This document shows, piece by piece, positions 27,584-37,339 of a DNA stretch of 64,000 nucleotides (its first letter is position 1; every line of letters begins with the position of its first letter). The translations under genes and the position numbers were made by a program. The stretch is from Candidatus Gastranaerophilales bacterium (GTDB lineage: Bacteria > Cyanobacteriota > Vampirovibrionia > Gastranaerophilales > CAJFVJ01), in the NCBI GenBank assembly GCA_944323485.1, contig CALUSR010000002.1:397712-461711 (forward strand). Reading direction: 5' to 3'. Below the pieces are notes generated by a model. That model was not told the origin of the DNA, ran no database searches, and saw only the letters and a list, made by a program, of their open reading frames with translations.

Positions 27584-28618
27584 ATGAGAGATAAACTTCA
27601 GCAAATAAAAATAGACGCACTCGTCTTGATAGACAATGCTCAAACACTCGAAGACATAGAAGAAGTAAAACTGAAATTTCTCAGCAGAAAAGGAGAACTG
27701 AACTCTTTCAAAAAGAAAATTAAAGACCTTCCAGCTGACCAAAAACCGGTTATAGGTGCTCTGGCAAATGAAATAGCTCAGGAACTCGAACAAAAACTGA
27801 ACGATAAACTCTACATTCTGCAAAGAGAAGAAATCCTAAAGAGAATTGAAAGCGAAAAAATTGACATAACAATGCCGGGGAAAGCAGTTTATTCAGGCAA
27901 AAAACACCCGCTTACAACAACAATTGATGAAATAGTCGAAATCTTTCAGGGTATGGGTTTCTCGCTTGTTGAATCACAACACTCGCCAGAAGTCGAAACA
28001 GAACACTACAACTTTGATATGCTGAATTTCCCTCCGGACCATCCGGCAAGAGATATGCAAGATACTTTCTACACACAGCTTGCACCTAATGTAATCCTGA
28101 GAAGCCACACCTCAAACTCTCAGGTCAGAGAAATGCAAACAAAAAAACCGCCGCTGAGAGTCGTTATCCCAGGTAGAGTTTACCGTGCAGAAGATGTCAG
28201 CAGCAGAAAAAACAACCTCTTCCATCAGGTAGAAGGTTTTATGGTTGACAAAGACATCACCTTCGGAGATATGAAAGGCGTGTTGAACGAGTTCATCAGA
28301 CTCTACTTCGGTCAATCAAGACCGACAAGATTCAGAAGCAGCTTCTTCCCCTTCACGGAACCAAGCGCCGAAATTGATGTTCAATGCATTATGTGCAAAG
28401 GGAAAGGATGCCGTGTCTGCTCACAATCAGGCTGGTTAGAAATTCTCGGAGCAGGAATGATTGACCCGAATGTTCTGAAAAATGCCGGCATCGATCCTGA
28501 TGTTTACAGCGGATTTGCTTTTGGTATGGGTGTTGAAAGACTTGCCATGCTCAAGTATGCAATAAATGATATCAGATTGTTTTTCAACAACGATATCAGA
28601 TTTTTGAAACAGTTTTAG
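27584..28618 (+). CDS. pheS: Phenylalanine-tRNA ligase alpha subunit
   Basis: 344 residues from the ATG at 27584, which has AGAGGA upstream and the usual length; the frame is open 48 bp further up. N-terminal coiled-coil (residues 1-85), then class II aaRS motifs: HPLTTTIDEIVEIFQGMGF, FDMLNFPPDHPARDMQDTFY, GRVYRAEDVSSRKNNLFHQVEG and GFAFGMGVERLAMLKY. A CMCKGKGCRVC-like segment sits near 265. It forms the alpha2beta2 enzyme with PheT. tRNA-Phe lies 7 kb downstream. Confidence 0.97.
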   Translation: MRDKLQQIKIDALVLIDNAQTLEDIEEVKLKFLSRKGELNSFKKKIKDLPADQKPVIGALANEIAQELEQKLNDKLYILQREEILKRIESEKIDITMPGKAVYSGKKHPLTTTIDEIVEIFQGMGFSLVESQHSPEVETEHYNFDMLNFPPDHPARDMQDTFYTQLAPNVILRSHTSNSQVREMQTKKPPLRVVIPGRVYRAEDVSSRKNNLFHQVEGFMVDKDITFGDMKGVLNEFIRLYFGQSRPTRFRSSFFPFTEPSAEIDVQCIMCKGKGCRVCSQSGWLEILGAGMIDPNVLKNAGIDPDVYSGFAFGMGVERLAMLKYAINDIRLFFNNDIRFLKQF

Positions 28619-28644
28619 TATTTAATAAATAGGAATTTAAAATA

Positions 28645-31107
28645 ATGATTGTATCACTAGAGTGGTTAAACGAATTTGTTGACCTTTCAGGCATAAGCGA
28701 AGAAGAAATTGCACACGCTCTTACTATGAGCGGATTAGAAGTTGAAGAAACGGAAAAAATTACTGCAAAATTCTCAAATATCAAAACAGCAAGAATTCTC
28801 GAAATAAAAGACCATCCAAACTCCGATCACCTGCATCTTGTCACCGTCTTCAACGGTGAAACAAACAAAGAAGTTGTATGCGGTGCTCAGAATATCAAAC
28901 CGAATCAAATAATCCCCTACGCAAGCGTCGGATCAAAAGTTCTCGACCGTAAAACAGGAGAACAATTTGAACTCAAACCGGTCAAAATCAGAGGCATTGA
29001 ATCTGAAGGCATGCTCTGCTCCGCTGATGAACTCGGAGTAAGTGATATTTATAAACAGGAAGAAGACGGAATACTTATCCTTCAGAATTTCTTCCCTGAT
29101 ATCGAAGTCGGAAAAGATTTGAAAGAAGTCTTTGGCATCCATGATGATGTTGCCTTCCACACAGCTCCAACAGCAAACAGGGGTGACCAGATGTCTGTAA
29201 TCGGCATTGCTCGTGAGCTTTCAGCAATCTTTAATCGTGAAATGAAAAAAGCTAAAGTAATAACCGAAGCCAATACACCTGATTTCAAATTTGAAGTTGA
29301 AATAAAAGACGAAGATACCTGCAAATATTATTCTATAGCAGTTTTGAAAGACCTCAAAACAGCAGACTCCCCGCAGTGGATGAAAAGACGTCTTGAATCA
29401 GCAGGGGTTAGAAGTATCAACAACATCGTAGACATCACAAATTATGTAATGCTCGAATACGGTCAGCCATTGCACGCTTTTGACCTGCATAAACTTGATA
29501 ACTACCTCTGCGTAAGAAGAGCTCAACCGGGAGAAACTGTTACGACTCTCGACGGAAACGAGCACAAACTCGTAAAAGACGTTGTTGTCAATGCAACAAA
29601 AGACCACGCTGTCGGGTTAGCAGGCGTTATGGGCGGAGCTAACTCAGAAATAGATGAAACAACAACAGATATCGCTCTTGAGTCTGCTTATTTTACCCCG
29701 AAAACAAACAGACGCTCATCAAGAGCCGCAGGAGTCAGAACAGAAGCCTGCGCGCGCTTTGAAAGAGGAGTTGACATCGAAAATGTCAGACCGTCGCTTA
29801 TGCGTGCCGTTGAACTCCTGAAAGAATACGCAGGAGCAAAATTCATCGGTATGACAGCAGCAGGCGATGATATTCTCGATGAAATAATCATTACCTTGAG
29901 ATTTAACCAGATGAAGAGAATTTTGGGAATAGACGTCCCTCAGGCTAAATGCATCGAAATTCTCGAAAACCTCGGATTTGAACTCTGCGGCAAAAACGAA
30001 ATCGCTGCAAGATTCAGAGTTCCGTCTTACCGACAAAATGATGTTACAAGAGAAATTGACTTGATTGAAGAAATAGCAAGAATTTACGGCTACGACAAAA
30101 TAGAACCGACGCTGCCTTCAAAGACTGTTTCTCCTGTTATCACAGATGAAACACGTCTTACTAACGAACTTAATAAGCTCTTTGTGGCAAGAGGTTTTTA
30201 TGAAATAATGACATCTTCTCTTGTTGGCGACGGTATCTACAAATGGGCAGGCGTTTCTTACAACCCTGAGAAAGCGCTGAAAGTTGCAAACCCTCAGTCA
30301 GAAGATTATACAATGCTCAGACAGTCACTGGTGCCAAGCATCCTGAATGTTATTAAACGCAATTTTGACAACGGACAAAAAGATTTGTGGCTGTATGAAA
30401 TCGGAAAAACCTATTTCATAGAACAACCTGCAACCAACACTGACTCAGGAGTCAAAGAAACTCGAGTTCTTGCAGGTGCTATGACAGGAAATGTTGCTTC
30501 TTCAAAATGGTCCTGTGAAGGAGAATCTGTTGACTTTTATGACGTAAAAGGAGTTGTCGAAAACATTCTGCAAATCTTGAAGCTTGACTCAAGAATACAA
30601 TACAGACCGCTCGAAGATGTCCCCTACTATCACCCTGGAAAAGCGGCAGAAGTCGTTCTCCTCGGGAAAACTCCGCAGCGTCTTGCAGTATTCGGAGAAC
30701 TTCACCCTGATGTAATTAACAACTGCAGATTGAGTCAGGATGTTTATCTCTTCGAAATTTACATTGAAGATATTATGAAGCTGATGAACTTCTCAACTCC
30801 GAAGTTTAAAGAACTTCCGGTTTATCCGGCAGTAAGCAGGGATATGGCATTCATAATAAAAGATGACGTTCCTCATCAGGATATAGTAAGAATAATCAAA
30901 AAAGCATCCTCTCACCTGTTCCAAAAAACAGATTTGTTCGATGTTTACAAAGGCGAACACATCAAAGAAGGATACAAAAGTGTAGCTTACAGAATCTACC
31001 TGCAAGACTTGAATGCAACCCTGACTGATGAAAGAGTCGAAGAAGAAATGAAAAAAATCAAAAACGCTATCAAAGCGGAATGGGCTGACTCAAAATTCAG
31101 AGAATAA
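28645..31107 (+). CDS. pheT: Phenylalanine-tRNA ligase beta subunit
   Basis: 820 residues, full length. N-terminal tRNA-binding OB fold (about 40-150, HPNSDHLHLVTV), B3/B4 editing domain (SINNIVDITNYVMLEYGQPLHAFD), B5 domain with YRQNDVTREIDLIEEIARIYGYDKI, a catalytic-like core, and the C-terminal FDX-ACB domain (PKFKELPVYPAVSRDMAFI...). It lies 26 bp after pheS, in the same operon. Confidence 0.97.
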   Translation: MIVSLEWLNEFVDLSGISEEEIAHALTMSGLEVEETEKITAKFSNIKTARILEIKDHPNSDHLHLVTVFNGETNKEVVCGAQNIKPNQIIPYASVGSKVLDRKTGEQFELKPVKIRGIESEGMLCSADELGVSDIYKQEEDGILILQNFFPDIEVGKDLKEVFGIHDDVAFHTAPTANRGDQMSVIGIARELSAIFNREMKKAKVITEANTPDFKFEVEIKDEDTCKYYSIAVLKDLKTADSPQWMKRRLESAGVRSINNIVDITNYVMLEYGQPLHAFDLHKLDNYLCVRRAQPGETVTTLDGNEHKLVKDVVVNATKDHAVGLAGVMGGANSEIDETTTDIALESAYFTPKTNRRSSRAAGVRTEACARFERGVDIENVRPSLMRAVELLKEYAGAKFIGMTAAGDDILDEIIITLRFNQMKRILGIDVPQAKCIEILENLGFELCGKNEIAARFRVPSYRQNDVTREIDLIEEIARIYGYDKIEPTLPSKTVSPVITDETRLTNELNKLFVARGFYEIMTSSLVGDGIYKWAGVSYNPEKALKVANPQSEDYTMLRQSLVPSILNVIKRNFDNGQKDLWLYEIGKTYFIEQPATNTDSGVKETRVLAGAMTGNVASSKWSCEGESVDFYDVKGVVENILQILKLDSRIQYRPLEDVPYYHPGKAAEVVLLGKTPQRLAVFGELHPDVINNCRLSQDVYLFEIYIEDIMKLMNFSTPKFKELPVYPAVSRDMAFIIKDDVPHQDIVRIIKKASSHLFQKTDLFDVYKGEHIKEGYKSVAYRIYLQDLNATLTDERVEEEMKKIKNAIKAEWADSKFRE

Positions 31108-31125
31108 GGAATAATAAACTCATAT

Positions 31126-31160
31126 AAACAAGCCATTATCTAAAAGATAATGGCTTGTTT
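31126..31160 (+). terminator. Stem-loop terminator after pheT
   Basis: A perfect 15-bp stem (31126-31140 with 31146-31160) with loop TAAAA lies between the convergent pheT and the gene ending at 31176. The U tail is short, so it may act in both directions. Confidence 0.7.
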
Positions 31161-31175
31161 ATTGAAAAAATATTT

Positions 31176-31817
31176 CTATCCCCAAGCCTCAGGGTTCCAA
31201 TCATCCATCTTCTTTGTATGATACAACATGGACAAAATCGGCATAAACTCTTCAGCTCCGTTGAAGTCTCCGTCTGTATCTATATCGCCGAAGTCTGAGC
31301 CGAGTTCGTTATCTATTTTTATCGACACTTCTTGCCCGTTAATCAATCCGGTAACTTTTCCGTCTTCATCAAAGGATAAATTTATCTGGTCGTTGCCAAA
31401 ATTTCCGTTTATAGAAACTTTGCTGTTTTTGTTTTTTATATCCAAATCAACATCCTGAGAACCTGTTGTTCCAGAAAGATTAAGCTTACCTCCGAACAAA
31501 CTTTTCTTCTTCATCTTGAGTTCAGTTTCATTTCCGTCAAAATCCATATTGATTTTCTTGATGTTGCCAAGCCCCCAGGTAATGCCTGTTTTCATCTCAT
31601 AAGAAAACTCTTTTCCGTTGACTTCACCTTTTGCTTTCCTAAAATCACCGTCAATCTCCATATCACAGCTATCCTGGGATGAGCCGGTTTCTACCTTATC
31701 AGAGTAAAGATTATTTGATGTTTTTATAATATCTGTATCACCTCTGTTCTCTGCTTTTGATGATGTCGAAACAGAAGTCGTATTATTTACCTTAGGATCA
31801 AAAGAAATAGATGTCAT
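31176..31817 (-). CDS. Hypothetical protein, Asn/Asp/Gly-rich
   Basis: 213 residues, no family recognised. Residues 1-50 are Ser/Thr/Asn-rich and look disordered. Residues 50-185 alternate short strands and turns (MEIDGDFRKAKGEVNGKEFSYEMK, DVDLDIKNKNSKVSINGNFGND), suggesting a beta-sheet or beta-solenoid. The end has an Asp-rich DIDTDGDFNGAEEF that could bind calcium in EF-hand fashion. No signal peptide or membrane segment. A GAGGAGGAA Shine-Dalgarno precedes the ATG. Confidence 0.75.
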   Translation of the reverse strand: MTSISFDPKVNNTTSVSTSSKAENRGDTDIIKTSNNLYSDKVETGSSQDSCDMEIDGDFRKAKGEVNGKEFSYEMKTGITWGLGNIKKINMDFDGNETELKMKKKSLFGGKLNLSGTTGSQDVDLDIKNKNSKVSINGNFGNDQINLSFDEDGKVTGLINGQEVSIKIDNELGSDFGDIDTDGDFNGAEEFMPILSMLYHTKKMDDWNPEAWG

Positions 31818-31966
31818 TACATTCCTCCTCTTTTATATATACTGTATATAAAACATATACCTTTAAAAAATTGCTACTTAAGTTAAAAAAAATTATCATT
31901 TATGACAATGAAAAAAAGTGAAAAATCTCTCATACTGACTATGTACCACAATATGGAGGTCGAAGT

Positions 31967-32191
31967 ATGAAAGCTCTTACTTATATCTCTTTTGCTCTGG
32001 TAATTATCGGTGCCCTGAACTGGGGTCTGGTCGGTTTTTTGGGCGTGGATCTTGTTGCTGCCATATTTGGTGAAATGAGTGCAGTTTCAAGAGTTATCTA
32101 TGCTCTTGTTGGTCTTAGCGGTATATTCTCGCTGATATCAGCCTTCCGCCACTGCACGACAAGTCCCTGCCACAACCGTGATTATTGCTAG
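31967..32191 (+). CDS. DUF378 small membrane protein
   Basis: 74 residues. The family hallmark LVIIGALNWGLVGFLGVDLVAAIFG is at the start, followed by a second helix (VIYALVGLSGIFSLISAF). The Cys/His-rich tail CTTSPCHNRDYC is extra. It has a clear Shine-Dalgarno (ATGGAGG). Two-helix inner-membrane protein of unknown function. Its stop overlaps the convergent UbiA gene by 4 bp. Confidence 0.92.
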   Translation: MKALTYISFALVIIGALNWGLVGFLGVDLVAAIFGEMSAVSRVIYALVGLSGIFSLISAFRHCTTSPCHNRDYC

Positions 32192-33147
32192 ATAAGTATC
32201 GCAACACATACTAAAAAAGAGAATGCGCCCATCAAATTTCGTGCGAGATAAAATCTTATCATGAAATTCTGCGCATTCTTTTTTTCTATATCTTCCCACA
32301 GCTCAATCGGGCCCATCCACCACTTTCTTAAGAGAATCGAGGTATCTCCTTCAACAAATTTTTTCATCAACACAACAAGCCCGACGCTCATCGGAAGAGT
32401 GAGAAAAGTTATCAAAAATTTGAGAGGAAGAACCCCTGAGCACATCAAAGCAAATATGTTTGCATAAGCTAAAACAAGCATAACAACAAGGGCATAAAAC
32501 GCTTTCTTCTTCGAGCCAAGTATTGCACAGAGAGTTTTTTTATTTTCTTTCACATCAAAGTCATAATCCATAAGCGTGTGCACATGCAGAAGAACAACCG
32601 TCAACAAGCCTGTTGAAACTGACACCAAAACAGGAACAAGAGAGAACTCTCCGCACATAACAAAATAGGTTCCCATGAACAATAACGGAGCAAAAGTTAT
32701 CCCGACAGCAAGCTCGCCAAGACCAAAGTACGTAAGCCGAGGATAAAGCAGACAAATCACGCCCGCAGCAAAAGCTATCGCAGCAGGCTGCCAACCGCAT
32801 ACAAACGTAAGGTAAAGCCCGATAACAAATGCCGCAGCAAAATAAAACACAACAACTCCAAGAACCTGATTGATACTGACACTGCCATCAAGAATGTACT
32901 CGCACTTCCCTTTCTGTCTTGCCTGAATTGTCCCTGCCTCAGAAATATAATCAACATAATCATCTCCGAGATTTACCCCGAGCTGGGCAAATAACACACC
33001 AACAAGCGCAAGCAACCCGTTCAGAATATTTCCGCCGTCTTCAAGCGCAAAACAAAACACGACTGACCACGACATCAAAGCCATCGGCAAAGAATGAACT
33101 CTTGATGCCTTCAGCCAAAAAATTATTCTATCAAAAAATCGCTGCAT
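32188..33147 (-). CDS. UbiA-family prenyltransferase
   Basis: 319 residues with about eight or nine membrane helices. The first prenyl-diphosphate site is LGVNLGDDYVDYISEAGTIQARQ (about 56-78). The second Asp-rich site is LMDYDFDVKENKKT (about 193-206). This matches UbiA/MenA-type aromatic prenyltransferases. Whether the acceptor is a quinone precursor is not visible, and no quinone genes flank it. It sits 2 bp after the GH13-like gene, so the two may be co-transcribed. Confidence 0.85.
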   Translation of the reverse strand: MQRFFDRIIFWLKASRVHSLPMALMSWSVVFCFALEDGGNILNGLLALVGVLFAQLGVNLGDDYVDYISEAGTIQARQKGKCEYILDGSVSINQVLGVVVFYFAAAFVIGLYLTFVCGWQPAAIAFAAGVICLLYPRLTYFGLGELAVGITFAPLLFMGTYFVMCGEFSLVPVLVSVSTGLLTVVLLHVHTLMDYDFDVKENKKTLCAILGSKKKAFYALVVMLVLAYANIFALMCSGVLPLKFLITFLTLPMSVGLVVLMKKFVEGDTSILLRKWWMGPIELWEDIEKKNAQNFMIRFYLARNLMGAFSFLVCVAILI

Positions 33148-33149
33148 CC

Positions 33150-35396
33150 TTATTTTGATACTCTATAAATATAAAACTCACTTGGAGCAAGTTTTTCGAA
33201 AGACAGAGAATTCCCTTCACATTGTGTTTCCACAAGTTCAAATCCTCTGAACTCATATCTTCCTGAAATATTCATCCCTTCAGGCAGCTGAAGAGTTTTA
33301 TTGTAGATATCTACACCTTTTTCGACAACTTTTTGAGTTGACCCGTCTTCCATTTCTTTACAAATTTTCTCTGTAGGAGCCTGAGCATTTGCTGCAACAA
33401 GCAAAGATGAGTTATTGTTATCTTCTTTGACAATCCAGACAGTAAACTTATCCTCATCGCTTACAAGAATTTCGGCTTTGCCATAACGGGTAATTGAATT
33501 TGATTTTGCAAAGTCGTTTATTGCCGTAAATTTTGAAAAGAAATCACGATTGTCATCTCGTTTCATTGAGATTTCCGCCCCGATAACTTTCTCTATTCCT
33601 GTTTTGTTAAAACTTTCATCACCATCGATGAACAGAACCGGACGTTGAGCAAATTTGCCTCCGGGAAGAAATTTAAATTTTAACCACTTAAACAAAGCGC
33701 CTGCTTCTCCAAGCTGCCCGGGATACTGATCAATTTCTCTGAACTCTCCGTCCTGATTGTTATAAGCCTTAAGTATAGAAAGTCTGCTTCTATCAGAAAG
33801 CAGAGAAGAATTATATTTTTCAAGAGTTTCATTATCTTCAACAATTGCAGGAACTGTTTTTGCCATCTGAGATACAATATCATTCCCCCAGAGCAAATCA
33901 AAATTCATATCCTGATGATACTCCTTCAAATAACCATCCCACAACATATACTCTGCAAGAGTACCGAAATAGCAGACCTGTTCTTTCATCGCAGCATTAA
34001 GCTTGCCCAACACCATCCTCGGAGCCCGATAGCTGATAGGTAATCCTTTTTCATCTTCCGAAAACTTATCAACAATATGGTCAATATGGTCAACACGGTA
34101 AGCATCAAAGTTATACTCCATCTGAAGTTTTTTCATATAATCAACAAAGAACTCAACTACAGTTTCGTTGATGCTGCCGTCCTCGAGGTATACAAAATAA
34201 TACGGTGTCTGACAATCGAGGTTTGCAAAAGCGCTAACATCATTCCCTTCAAAGTCAAAGTGTTTGAATGTCGGATATCCTGCGCCATTGCTCATAATAT
34301 CAAATACCGGAACACCGGAAGAACACCAGGCGCCACCCGGTGCCGGCCACAATCCTTCATTAATCAGCTTTCCGATAATTTCCCCCTGTTTATCAGTCGG
34401 AATATCATCTTCGCTAATTTGAGCAAACTCATCAAAACCGAGATGTTCGTTAATAATTTTTTTTGCTCTTTGTGAAAGAATCAGCTGTGCCTCTTTCTTC
34501 ATCATATTTTCCGATAATTCTTTTTTCTTCGGTAACAGCTGTTTTTCAACCTCTGCTACAACCTCCTGAATGGACTCATTTGCATCATAATATTTTCCAT
34601 TCAACTTATCTTTGAGAAAAGTTTTTGCATCATAATTATCACCTGAAGATTCAATTTCAGCTTCAATATTGCTAATCAACTGTTTGACATCAAACCACCT
34701 TGCAGCAAAAGGATGTGACAAAATAATTTTTGAAAAACGAGCTGTTTGAGGCAAAATATCATACATAACAGGGTGCCCGCAGAGCTGGGTAAGCGCAATA
34801 AACAACTTTACCTGTCCTTTTGCATCAAGCCCGGTCAAATCTTTCAAACGAGCATCTTCAAGCGCAGGGCTGACCTCAGAACTGGATGGCAAATAAGCAC
34901 ATCCGAATTCCCTCGGGTGAAAAGGCAAAAGATAAAGCGTTGAAGGCATTACATTGTTCTGCTCATCACCTGATGGCAAAATCAACAGCTCACGCAGCCA
35001 GTCCATAAATTTCCCTGGAGTTTCTGACCTGTTCCCATTCCCCAAAGCAGCGAGCCCGACAAGTTTTATGTTATGCTGTTCAGTCTTTATCCATGCAGAA
35101 TTTTGAACTCCTCTTCTTTCAAGTGCGCTTTGTGCAGAAAAAATAAACTCAGAACCATTATAAGTTGAATTTTTCTTGAGTTTTTCTTCAACAGCAAAAA
35201 TAACCTCGGCATCAGAAAGCTCTTCGAGTGCCTGAACCTGAGTGTATGGCAAATAACCTTTTTGTGCTATCAGTGATGAAAGATATTCTTTCCTTTCATG
35301 AGGGATTGTATCAGTGTTGAAAAATTCTTTCATTCTGCTCCAGATATTGTTCAGTGATTCTGTTTCAAAAGTCTTGTGATTTGTGGTTATTTGCAT
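33150..35396 (-). CDS. GH13-like alpha-amylase family protein
   Basis: 748 residues, cytoplasmic. The first 250 residues are not recognised. The middle looks like a GH13 barrel: FFVDYMKKLQMEYNFDAYRVDHIDH (about 410-440, like GH13 region II with the nucleophile Asp) and FGTLAEYMLWDGYL (about 475-490, like the acid/base Glu strand). The canonical region IV (F-x-NHD) is not evident; LFIDGDESFNK or KRDDNRDFFSKF may replace it. The C-terminus has a beta domain (ISGRYEFRGFELVE). It is probably an alpha-glucan acting enzyme or an inactive relative. Confidence 0.6.
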   Translation of the reverse strand: MQITTNHKTFETESLNNIWSRMKEFFNTDTIPHERKEYLSSLIAQKGYLPYTQVQALEELSDAEVIFAVEEKLKKNSTYNGSEFIFSAQSALERRGVQNSAWIKTEQHNIKLVGLAALGNGNRSETPGKFMDWLRELLILPSGDEQNNVMPSTLYLLPFHPREFGCAYLPSSSEVSPALEDARLKDLTGLDAKGQVKLFIALTQLCGHPVMYDILPQTARFSKIILSHPFAARWFDVKQLISNIEAEIESSGDNYDAKTFLKDKLNGKYYDANESIQEVVAEVEKQLLPKKKELSENMMKKEAQLILSQRAKKIINEHLGFDEFAQISEDDIPTDKQGEIIGKLINEGLWPAPGGAWCSSGVPVFDIMSNGAGYPTFKHFDFEGNDVSAFANLDCQTPYYFVYLEDGSINETVVEFFVDYMKKLQMEYNFDAYRVDHIDHIVDKFSEDEKGLPISYRAPRMVLGKLNAAMKEQVCYFGTLAEYMLWDGYLKEYHQDMNFDLLWGNDIVSQMAKTVPAIVEDNETLEKYNSSLLSDRSRLSILKAYNNQDGEFREIDQYPGQLGEAGALFKWLKFKFLPGGKFAQRPVLFIDGDESFNKTGIEKVIGAEISMKRDDNRDFFSKFTAINDFAKSNSITRYGKAEILVSDEDKFTVWIVKEDNNNSSLLVAANAQAPTEKICKEMEDGSTQKVVEKGVDIYNKTLQLPEGMNISGRYEFRGFELVETQCEGNSLSFEKLAPSEFYIYRVSK

Positions 35397-35458
35397 AAAA
35401 TTGCTCCTATAAATATTTGTAATAATATTCTAGCATGGACTGTTTTATCAAAAAACAG

Positions 35459-35487
35459 TTGACGAAAATTTTTGAGCTTAGTATTAT
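35459..35487 (+). promoter_or_regulatory. Promoter of tRNA-Phe
   Basis: TTGACG (35459-35464) and TATTAT (35482-35487), 17 nt apart, end 17 nt before the tRNA. Confidence 0.65.
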
Positions 35488-35504
35488 AGACATATTCAAG
35501 AGAT

Positions 35505-35577
35505 GCCGCGTTAGCTCAGTTGGTAGAGCAAGGGACTGAAAATCCCTGTGTCCTTGGTTCAATTCCGAGACGCGGCA
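35505..35577 (+). tRNA. tRNA-Phe (anticodon GAA)
   Basis: Complete cloverleaf: acceptor GCCGCGT/ACGCGGC with discriminator A, D arm GCTC/GAGC, anticodon stem AGGGA/TCCCT with loop CTGAAAA (anticodon GAA), and T stem CTTGG/CCGAG. A short T run follows. CCA is not encoded. Confidence 0.97.
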
Positions 35578-35677
35578 TTTTTTGTGCGTAAATAATATGG
35601 CTTGGTTCTTTTGCTACACATTCAATAGTGTTTTTTGCATATTTTGAGACCATATTGAATTCTCCTTAGAAATTATA

Positions 35678-37108
35678 TTATCTTGGAATAAACAGCTCTC
35701 CAGAATAAGTATAGTAACCATTACATCCATATATTAAAACTCTTCCATCATCAAGCAATATTGCATCGTCATTTACTCTCGAAAAATTCATTTTATTGTT
35801 GAGAAGTGTTGATTTTCCTGTTTTTAAATCCAGTATTTCTGCTTCTTTCAGTTCTTTAGCAGGTGCGCCCAACCGTCTGTTGCTATAATCTTTTTCTCCG
35901 CCAAAAATCAAGATTCGTCCATCTTTCAACTCAACAGCACTGAACTTCACACTAACATCCCCTCCTCTTGGGATTGCCAAATGTCCGACATAAGAGATTT
36001 CTTCTTTTTTTATATCAAATATCATAATTTCAGTAGCATCAACCTTTTCCCAATAATATGCATACATTTTTGAGTTTGGGGCAGGACTATTAGGAAAATT
36101 TTTCAATTCTTTTGTTAAAAATACACTTTTTCCTCCTGTAAATAATAGAATTTTATCATCTTTCAACATCAGAAAATTACTATATGATTTTAGAGGAAAT
36201 GGTTTCGGAGACGAAAAAGTATTATTTTTAACATCATATATTGTATATTTTCTTCCCCATAAAAAAATATTTCCATTATTCAATGTTTTTATTTTTATAG
36301 AAGCTTGAGGTCTAAGAGTAAAAAATAAATCAGGTGCTTCAGTATTCAAGGCTTTAAATTGACCATCTTCCGGGTCATATATTTCTATATTTTTTCCGTA
36401 ATTATCCGTTAAAAAAACTCTTCCATCTTTTAATAACGTCTTAAGCGTATCTTCTCTAAGATAAATAGTTTTGCCTATTTTTTCAAAAGTCTCTGTTTCC
36501 GGATCAAACAACCAAGCATATTTTCTATTTTCTCTTTCTGCAAGATAATCATTATATTTTTTCAACAATTCGGGATTTTTCTTCAAATAAGGCATATATA
36601 TTGCGGCCCTATCTTTTTCACTTTTTTTATAATATTCATCTCGCAGTTGTTTTTTATATTTGGTTTGCTCTAATAATGTAAGTAACTCAAATGGCATATC
36701 ATATCCTATATCCTCTTTAATTAATTTTTTTATATAATCGTCATAAAATAAATTAATTAATTTTGATTCTAAAGGGTCAGAATTCGAAGGTTGAGGGAGA
36801 TAATATTCAAAAAATAAAATTTTACCATTGTTTAATAAAATTGCATCACCTGAAACGTTTTTAGGATATTGAGTAGTTTTTCTAAAAGTGTTTGTTTTTG
36901 GATCAAAAAAAAGTTTCAAACCTGTAAGAAAAATTCTTCCATCTTTTAATTTTACTGTCGGAAAACCTTCCTGTAATTGATAATCAGTGCGTATTTTTTT
37001 AAAATATCCGCCTTTTTCTTTTGAAGAATATGCACAATTTGATAGGGTTATACTTACTAATAAAATTAGTAATAATAATAGAACTTTCTTCAAAAACTTC
37101 TTGTACAC
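35678..37108 (-). CDS. Kelch-like repeat lipoprotein
   Basis: 476 residues. The N-terminus is a lipoprotein signal (LLLLLLILLVSITLSNC, lipobox LSNC). The rest has repeats of about 50 residues of the form LKDGR(I/V)(F/L)xxGG...xxxxFDPxTxxFxxx, for example LKDGRIFLTGLKLFFDPKTNTFRK, LLKDGRVFLTDNYGKNIEIYDPEDGQFK, LKDGRILIFGGEKDY and LDDGRVLIYGCNGYY, as in galactose-oxidase/kelch beta-propellers. The start is a GTG at 37108 with a weak ribosome site. It is probably an outer-membrane or periplasmic anchored propeller; its ligand is unknown. Confidence 0.75.
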   Translation of the reverse strand: MYKKFLKKVLLLLLILLVSITLSNCAYSSKEKGGYFKKIRTDYQLQEGFPTVKLKDGRIFLTGLKLFFDPKTNTFRKTTQYPKNVSGDAILLNNGKILFFEYYLPQPSNSDPLESKLINLFYDDYIKKLIKEDIGYDMPFELLTLLEQTKYKKQLRDEYYKKSEKDRAAIYMPYLKKNPELLKKYNDYLAERENRKYAWLFDPETETFEKIGKTIYLREDTLKTLLKDGRVFLTDNYGKNIEIYDPEDGQFKALNTEAPDLFFTLRPQASIKIKTLNNGNIFLWGRKYTIYDVKNNTFSSPKPFPLKSYSNFLMLKDDKILLFTGGKSVFLTKELKNFPNSPAPNSKMYAYYWEKVDATEIMIFDIKKEEISYVGHLAIPRGGDVSVKFSAVELKDGRILIFGGEKDYSNRRLGAPAKELKEAEILDLKTGKSTLLNNKMNFSRVNDDAILLDDGRVLIYGCNGYYTYSGELFIPR

Positions 37109-37339
37109 TCAGACATACCCCTAAAAAAACTAATCCAACGCAGATAAAAATTTATTTATGCAAATAAAATTTATATTTTCTATAATAGAATTTTTTTCCT
37201 TTTTTGCAAACAATATTTTTTATTAAAAAAAATTTTTTTTGCTGCTCTTTAGTCGCTGTTTGTATTTATAGTTTATTATCAAATCTTCATAATTTATAAT
37301 GGTTCTGATGTATACAAAAAAAGAGAATTATCAGATGAG

